Assembly: GCA_005884985.1 (NCBI GenBank)
Contig: VAYK01000077.1
Span: forward strand, 1-11,336
Origin: Actinomycetota bacterium
GTDB taxonomy: Bacteria; Actinomycetota; Thermoleophilia; Solirubrobacterales; 70-9
Direction: 5' to 3'
Length of the DNA stretch: 11,336 nt
Shown: in pieces, positions 7,951 through 11,336 of the stretch
Layout of the letters: every line of letters starts with the position of its first letter
Position numbering within the stretch: the first letter of the stretch is position 1
Notes under the pieces: generated by a model
What the model saw: the letters and a program-made list of their open reading frames with translations, nothing else
The model's database searches: none
Told to the model about the DNA's origin: nothing
Translations under genes and position numbers: made by a program

Positions 7951-7991
7951 GACCGGGGTGGCGGGGTGGGAGGAGCCTCACCACCCCGGTC
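7951..7991 (-). promoter_or_regulatory. Strong GC hairpin in the mraZ leader, with competing inner stem
   Basis: A perfect 11-bp inverted repeat (7951-7961 against 7981-7991) encloses 19 nt. The arm at 7981-7987 can instead pair with a second copy of its partner (7963-7969), continued by GAGG/CCTC (7970-7973 with 7976-7979). Two mutually exclusive stems are therefore possible. It lies between the predicted operator and the mraZ ribosome-binding site. No U-tract follows on the minus strand, so it is not a classical intrinsic terminator. It could be an attenuator-like leader structure, a protein-binding site or a U-less terminator. Confidence 0.5.
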
Positions 7992-8009
7992 GCTGGGTCA
8001 GATCGAAAC

Positions 8010-8034
8010 GCCACGCTACCCCACTAGTTCCCAC
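8010..8034 (-). promoter_or_regulatory. Predicted MraZ operator: three GTGG boxes at 10-bp period
   Basis: On the minus strand GTGGG begins at 8034, GTGGG at 8024 and GTGGC at 8014, exactly 10 bp apart. MraZ proteins are known to bind direct TGGG-type repeats with 5-nt spacers (10-bp period) ahead of their own gene, so the match in sequence, spacing and position is close. The third box is degenerate at its last base. I see no fourth box in register on either side. Confidence 0.7.
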
Positions 8035-8042
8035 TGGCGAAA
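8013..8042 (-). promoter_or_regulatory. Weak candidate promoter for mraZ/dcw
   Basis: A TANNNT-type -10 element (TAGCGT, 8018-8013) follows a poor -35 (TTTCGC, 8042-8037) by 18 bp, with the first two GTGG boxes inside the spacer. If real, MraZ binding would block RNA polymerase directly, and the transcript would carry a leader of about 115 nt. The -35 match is weak and GC-rich genomes yield such matches by chance. Confidence 0.25.
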
Positions 8043-8043
8043 T

Positions 8044-8059
8044 CGGCTTCCTGAAGCCG
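8044..8059 (-). terminator. Small hairpin after tadC, possible terminator
   Basis: CGGCTTC and GAAGCCG form a perfect 7-bp stem around 2 nt (effectively 6 bp with a 4-nt loop), followed on the minus strand by ATTT. It lies 80 nt past the tadC stop and just before the putative mraZ promoter, so it could end tadABC transcription. The trailing T-run is short. A second minor hairpin (CCGGA/TCCGG, 8084-8098) precedes it. Confidence 0.35.
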
Positions 8060-8138
8060 TTTCCGGGCCCGCGGCCGATGCAGCCGGAACCACTCCGGAG
8101 ATCGCCGATCTGCAATTCGTGTTGCAGCTAGCGCGCCT

Positions 8139-8924
8139 CTACACGGCGCCCAGCAGGGCATCCGAATGAGCGACCAGGGCGGCGAGGAGCATCAGCAGGA
8201 CCGACGGGACCAGCACCAGCGCCACGACGAGCTGGATCTTCGGCGCCGCGCGCGCCGCACGTTCCTCGATCCGGCGCCGCGCCTCGCGACGCAGCTCGGC
8301 CGCCTGCTCGTGGAGCTGCTCGGCGAGCGGCGAGCCGTGGCGCCGGGAGCGCTCGAGCGCCGACGCCAGGGCCCCGAGCCCCGTGCCCGGAACGCGTTCG
8401 CGAACCGCGGCGATCGCCTCGCGCTGCGGCACCCCGCAGTGGATCTCGGCCACAGCGACCGCAAGCTCGGACGCCAGCGGCCCGCTTGAGCCGGTCGAGA
8501 TCTCGCCGAACACCGTGGCCGGGCTGCGTCCGGCGGCGGGCAGAGCGAGCGCGAGGACGATCGCCAGCCGGGCGGACAGTTCGGGGGCCACGACCACGGC
8601 GAGCAGAGCGCCCACCACGACCCCGCCCGCCTTTCCGGCCAGCACGGCTGCCACCGGGATGCGTTCGGCCAGGCCGGCGCGCCGCAGGCGCTGCGGTACG
8701 CGAAGCCACACCGGGATGCGTTCGGCCAGGCCGGCGCGCCGCAGGCGCTGCGGTACGCGAAGCCACAGCGCGGCGCCGGCCAGCGTCCGCACATGGCCCC
8801 CGCTGAGCGTCGCCACGGCGCCGCGCATCGAGCGATCGAGCTCCTCCCCCCGGCTCCCCGCCAGCTCCCACAGAGCGGCCGCACCAAGCAGGACGGCCAG
8901 TGCGATGGGTACCGCGGGGCTCAT
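8139..8924 (-). CDS. tadC: TadC-like inner-membrane platform protein (T2SSF/GspF family) with internal duplication
   Basis: TadC is one of the two GspF-family proteins that form the membrane platform on which the TadA ATPase drives pilin assembly in Tad/Flp systems. The 261-residue protein has an N-terminal membrane helix (about 5-22), a pair of hydrophobic segments (about 92-113 and 118-132), a cytoplasmic T2SSF helical domain (about 145-228, with IHCGVPQREAIAAVRE) and a C-terminal membrane helix (about 231-252). Family placement rests on architecture and its place after tadB. The ATG overlaps the tadB stop as ATGA, fixing the start; the open frame continuing upstream is a shadow of tadB. 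Unusually, residues 54-72 (WLRVPQRLRRAGLAERIPV) are repeated exactly at 73-91, doubling an amphipathic stretch before the second membrane segment. Confidence 0.85.
   Translation of the reverse strand: MSPAVPIALAVLLGAAALWELAGSRGEELDRSMRGAVATLSGGHVRTLAGAALWLRVPQRLRRAGLAERIPVWLRVPQRLRRAGLAERIPVAAVLAGKAGGVVVGALLAVVVAPELSARLAIVLALALPAAGRSPATVFGEISTGSSGPLASELAVAVAEIHCGVPQREAIAAVRERVPGTGLGALASALERSRRHGSPLAEQLHEQAAELRREARRRIEERAARAAPKIQLVVALVLVPSVLLMLLAALVAHSDALLGAV
8652..8765 (-). repeat. Exact 57-bp tandem duplication within tadC
   Basis: Positions 8652-8708 and 8709-8765 are identical over all 57 bases, and identity continues 2 bases past the second copy. The unit is a multiple of three and keeps the tadC frame, adding 19 residues. 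Complete nucleotide identity, including third codon positions, points to a very recent duplication or an assembly error. Confidence 0.97.
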
Positions 8925-9781
8925 CCGTCCTCGATCCGGCTGAGGCGCCGAATCGCCGCGAAGCCGCCGAGTTGGAACGCCGCCGCCGCAGTGAGCAGCG
9001 CGGCCGACGTCCCGTTCGAGAGCAGCCCGCCCACGAAGCCTGGCTCGATCAGCTCGGCGAAGAGCGCCGCTCCCGCGGGCATGGCGACGACCAGCAGGCC
9101 AGTAAAGCGAGCCTGCGCGGTGGCCGAGCGGGCGTCGGCGTCGACGCGGTCCCGCTCTGCCGCCGAAGCCGCGAAGCGTCGCAAGAGCCCGGCGAGGTCG
9201 CCGCCGCCGAGCTGCTGGGAGAGCAGCGCCGCGGCGAACGAGTCCACGCGCGCGGACCGCAGGCGGGTCTGGAGCGCGGCGAGCCCTGCGGCGGTGGAGA
9301 CGCCGAGTTCGAGGTCGGCGCGCAGGCGCGCCAGCTCGGCGGCCGGCGGTCCCTCCATCGAGCTCGCGGCAGATGCCAGCGCCGCGCGGACCGAACTGCC
9401 GCCAGCGAGCGCGTCCGCGACCGCCGTCGCCACCTGCGGCAGCCCGCGCTCCACGGCCCCCCGGTAGCGCGCCCGGCGGCGGGCCACCGCCCAGGCAGCG
9501 GCACCGGGACCGGCCACGGCCCCGAGCGGCGCCGGGCCAGGTCCAGCCACCAACAGCGCACACGCGAGGAGCGCGGCGGTCCCCAGAGCCGCCAGCCGGC
9601 GTCGCTCGGCCTCTGTGGGGGCGTAGCCCTCGCGGCCCGCGCGGCGCAGCGGCTCGACCGCGTCAGCGAGCCAGCGTCCCAGGGCGGGCGTGGCGAGAAC
9701 GGTCTCCCGCACGGCCACGGCCGCCATCCCGCCGGCCACGGCGGCGAGCAGGACCGGCGTCGCCAGCGGGTGGGGACTCAT
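8921..9781 (-). CDS. tadB: TadB-like inner-membrane platform protein (T2SSF/GspF family)
   Basis: TadB is the partner of TadC in the Tad inner-membrane platform, contacting the TadA motor. From the chosen ATG there are 286 residues: an N-terminal membrane helix (about 7-24), a hydrophobic pair (about 65-80 and 84-100), a cytoplasmic T2SSF domain (about 110-225) and two C-terminal hydrophobic segments (about 227-246 and 258-277). Within the domain, LPQVATAVADALAGGSSVRAAL (114-135) and LGGGDLAGLLRRFA (191-204) resemble the two GspF-family repeat motifs. The ATG at 9781 overlaps the tadA stop as ATGA and is preferred over a GTG three codons upstream. The end overlaps tadC in the same way, so tadA-B-C form one tight translational unit. 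Confidence 0.9.
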   Translation of the reverse strand: MSPHPLATPVLLAAVAGGMAAVAVRETVLATPALGRWLADAVEPLRRAGREGYAPTEAERRRLAALGTAALLACALLVAGPGPAPLGAVAGPGAAAWAVARRRARYRGAVERGLPQVATAVADALAGGSSVRAALASAASSMEGPPAAELARLRADLELGVSTAAGLAALQTRLRSARVDSFAAALLSQQLGGGDLAGLLRRFAASAAERDRVDADARSATAQARFTGLLVVAMPAGAALFAELIEPGFVGGLLSNGTSAALLTAAAAFQLGGFAAIRRLSRIEDG

Positions 9782-10911
9782 CGGCGCCACACCTCCCGGA
9801 CGCCGACCCCGCCGACCGCCGGCACCACCTGGCCGAGCTCGACCACGTGCCGCTCGCCCCGGGGCGATCTGGCCAGGTGCACAACGAGCTCGATGCCGCG
9901 CCTCACCTGCTCGCGGATCGCTTCGTGCGGAAGCCCGACCCCGGCCATCAGCGCCAGGGTCTCGAGGCGGCGTAACGCATCGGCGGGCGAGTTCGCGTGC
10001 AGGGTCGACAGCGCCCCGTCGTGTCCCGTGTTGAGCGCGGTCAGCAGGTCGAGGGCCTCGCGGCCGCGCACCTCGCCGATCACGATCCGGTCCGGTCGCA
10101 TGCGCAGGGCGTTTCGAAGCAGGTCGCGAATCGTCACCTCGCCGCGCCCCTCGACGCTCTGGGGCCGACTCTCCAAACGCACCACGTGGGGCTGACGCAG
10201 GCGGAGCTCCGCCGCGTCCTCGATCGTGATCACGCGTTCCTTGGAGCCGATGTAGGCCGACAGCGCGTTGAGCAGCGTCGTCTTACCGGACCCGGTGCCA
10301 CCCGAGATCAGGATGCTGCGCCGGCCGCGAACCGCCTCCGCCAGGAGGTCGCGAAGCTCGGCGGTGAGCGTCCCGGAGGCGACCAGCTCATCTGGGCCGG
10401 GGCGAGCGGCGGCGAAGCGGCGGATCGAGAGCGCCGGGCCGTCGACCGCCAGCGGCGGGATGACGACGTTGACGCGCGAGCCGTCGGCGAGCCGCGCGTC
10501 GACCATCGGGCTGAGCTCGTCGACCCGACGGCCGAGCGGCGCGAGGATCCGCTCGATGGCGTCGCGAAGGGCACCGTCGGACTCGAACCTGATCTCGGTC
10601 GGCTCGATCCACCCACCCCGCTCGACGTAGACCTCGTCGGGCCCGTTCACCATCACCTCGGTGACCGCGGGGTCGGCGAGCACCTGCTCGAGCGGGCCGA
10701 GGCCGACCGTGTCCCGCAGGATCAGCTCGCGGATCCGGGCGCGGCGATCCTCCGAGAGCACCGCGGCATGGTCGTCGACGATCTCCGTCACCGCGCCCTC
10801 GAGCTCGTCGCCGCTCGCCCTTCCCGCGGCCGCCTCGGCGCGACGGCGCTCGACCAGGCGCTGCCGCAGGTCGGCGGCGAGCGCCTCGGCATTGCGATCG
10901 GCCGCTCCCAC
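9778..10911 (-). CDS. tadA: TadA/CpaF-type secretion ATPase
   Basis: This cytoplasmic hexameric ATPase of the type II/IV secretion superfamily powers Tad/Flp pilus assembly or a related process. It has 377 residues, with an N-terminal helical segment (1-70), the CpaF-type N-terminal domain (about 71-190, with PLEQVLADPAVTEVMVNGP) and the motor domain. Visible motifs are Walker A GGTGSGKTT (204-212), the Asp box ITIEDAAEL (228-236), Walker B DRIVIGEVRG (274-283, Glu280) and the His box TGHDGALSTLHANSP (295-309, His297 and His305). All catalytic motifs look intact. The start is GTG at 10911; the frame is closed upstream by a TAG near 10983 with no other ATG, GTG or TTG between. The gene follows the antiporter stop by 79 nt, a gap in which I see no convincing promoter. 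No tadZ/cpaE-type gene precedes it. Confidence 0.94.
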   Translation of the reverse strand: MGAADRNAEALAADLRQRLVERRRAEAAAGRASGDELEGAVTEIVDDHAAVLSEDRRARIRELILRDTVGLGPLEQVLADPAVTEVMVNGPDEVYVERGGWIEPTEIRFESDGALRDAIERILAPLGRRVDELSPMVDARLADGSRVNVVIPPLAVDGPALSIRRFAAARPGPDELVASGTLTAELRDLLAEAVRGRRSILISGGTGSGKTTLLNALSAYIGSKERVITIEDAAELRLRQPHVVRLESRPQSVEGRGEVTIRDLLRNALRMRPDRIVIGEVRGREALDLLTALNTGHDGALSTLHANSPADALRRLETLALMAGVGLPHEAIREQVRRGIELVVHLARSPRGERHVVELGQVVPAVGGVGVREVWRR

Positions 10912-10990
10912 GCCACCGTCAACCCCGCGCAGGTCCGTCGCGCCCCGGATTCGCGCCGGCCATGTCGCCGAACACCACGCCTAACGGGGC

Positions 10991-11336
10991 TCAGATCTCC
11001 AGGCGGTTCTCTTCCAGGTCCAGGTCTCGCTCCACGCGGCGCATGACCTCGCTCGAGATTACCCCGTCGTTGCGCAGCCGGATCAACGCGAGTCGCTGAG
11101 CCGCCAGCAGCTCGTGCAGGAGCTGCTGGTAGGCGAGGGACCTGTCCTCATAGCCGTCGTCCTCGATCTTGCCGGACCGGGCGGCGAAGCGCCGCTTGCG
11201 GTACCGGTAGAGGTTTCGCAGGCGCTCCACCGTGTCGTCCCGGGTCCATTCCTCGGCGGCAAGCTCGTCGAGACGCTGGAGCGCTGCCTTGGCCGCCGCC
11301 ATCCTCGCCGTCACCTCCTCGCTCTCCTCCGCCCCG
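10991..11336 (-). CDS. C-terminal tail of a probable CPA1-type Na+/H+ antiporter (5' part outside window)
   Basis: About 114 residues are visible and the frame stays open to the window edge, so the gene almost certainly starts outside. The segment is hydrophilic, charged and helical, with no membrane helix. It reads LQRLDELAAEEWTRDD, LRNLYRYRKRRFAAR, SLAYQQLLHELLAAQRLAL and EVMRRVERDLDLEENRLE. This pattern recalls the cytoplasmic C-terminal tail of actinobacterial NhaP/CPA1-like Na+/H+ antiporters, which exchange protons for sodium. The membrane domain that would prove it is not in view, so the call rests on recalled tail similarity. An internal GTG at 11314 could give a 107-residue free-standing protein, but the upstream frame (GAEESEE) continues the same charged character. 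Confidence 0.6.
   Translation of the reverse strand, partial: GAEESEEVTARMAAAKAALQRLDELAAEEWTRDDTVERLRNLYRYRKRRFAARSGKIEDDGYEDRSLAYQQLLHELLAAQRLALIRLRNDGVISSEVMRRVERDLDLEENRLEI

Noticed and set aside
7951..7991. Classical Rho-independent terminator before mraZ
   Set aside because: The stem is strong but is followed by CAAACCC rather than a T-run on the minus strand, and it lies downstream of the probable operator, so a leader element is the better label.
8652..8765. CRISPR or mobile-element repeat
   Set aside because: Only two units, directly abutting without spacers and inside a coding frame, with no terminal inverted repeats or transposase nearby.
8139..9563. A 474-residue minus-strand frame suggesting a TadB-TadC fusion or long TadC
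   Set aside because: Only the part from 8924 onward resembles TadC. The upstream part is tadB read in another frame and has no family features, and the ATGA overlap gives a clean start at 8924.
10912..10990. Promoter (TTGACG, 10925-10920) or small gene ahead of tadA
   Set aside because: TTGACG lies too close to the GTG start and no -10 element follows at proper spacing. The short frame MAGANPGRDGPARG has no support beyond being open.

Overview
The window is GC-rich DNA (roughly 70% by eye). Every gene I accept lies on the minus strand, so the biological reading order runs from high to low coordinates. Codon use, frequent GTG/TTG starts, a meso-diaminopimelate-type MurE, the gene order and the style of the proteins suggest a high-GC actinobacterium. 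A deep-branching lineage such as Thermoleophilia/Solirubrobacterales is my best guess. That is inference; there is no rRNA or marker gene here to fix it.

From right to left, the layout is as follows. (1) 11336-10991 is the C-terminal tail of what looks like a CPA1-type Na+/H+ antiporter, whose membrane domain lies outside the window. (2) 10911-8139 is a compact tadA-tadB-tadC cassette joined by ATGA stop/start overlaps. It encodes the ATPase and two inner-membrane platform proteins of a Tad/Flp-type pilus or secretion motor, and no tadZ, pilin or prepilin peptidase lies beside it. (3) 8138-7891 is a 248-bp regulatory gap with small hairpins, three GTGG boxes at an exact 10-bp period (a likely MraZ operator), and an 11-bp perfect inverted repeat with competing arms. 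(4) 7890-1 is the first part of a classical division and cell-wall (dcw) cluster: mraZ, rsmH, an ftsL-like gene, ftsI, murE, murF and mraY. mraY is cut by the window edge, and murD/ftsW/murG would be expected beyond it.

The dcw genes work together. MraZ is the cluster's transcriptional regulator and RsmH methylates 16S rRNA. MurE and MurF finish the UDP-MurNAc-pentapeptide, and MraY loads it onto undecaprenyl phosphate to give lipid I. FtsI cross-links the septal wall after transglycosylation, and the FtsL-like protein is a divisome scaffold. Junctions are tight (overlaps of 1 or 4 nt, or gaps of 7-37 nt), which suggests one polycistronic, translationally coupled transcript starting in the 7891-8138 gap.

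The items most worth a second look are an exact in-frame 57-bp tandem duplication inside tadC, the MraZ box array plus the competing-hairpin leader before mraZ, a 14-codon mini-ORF bridging murE and murF, and the tad motor genes directly abutting the dcw cluster. I found no convincing wholly new system, CRISPR array, RNA gene or mobile element.
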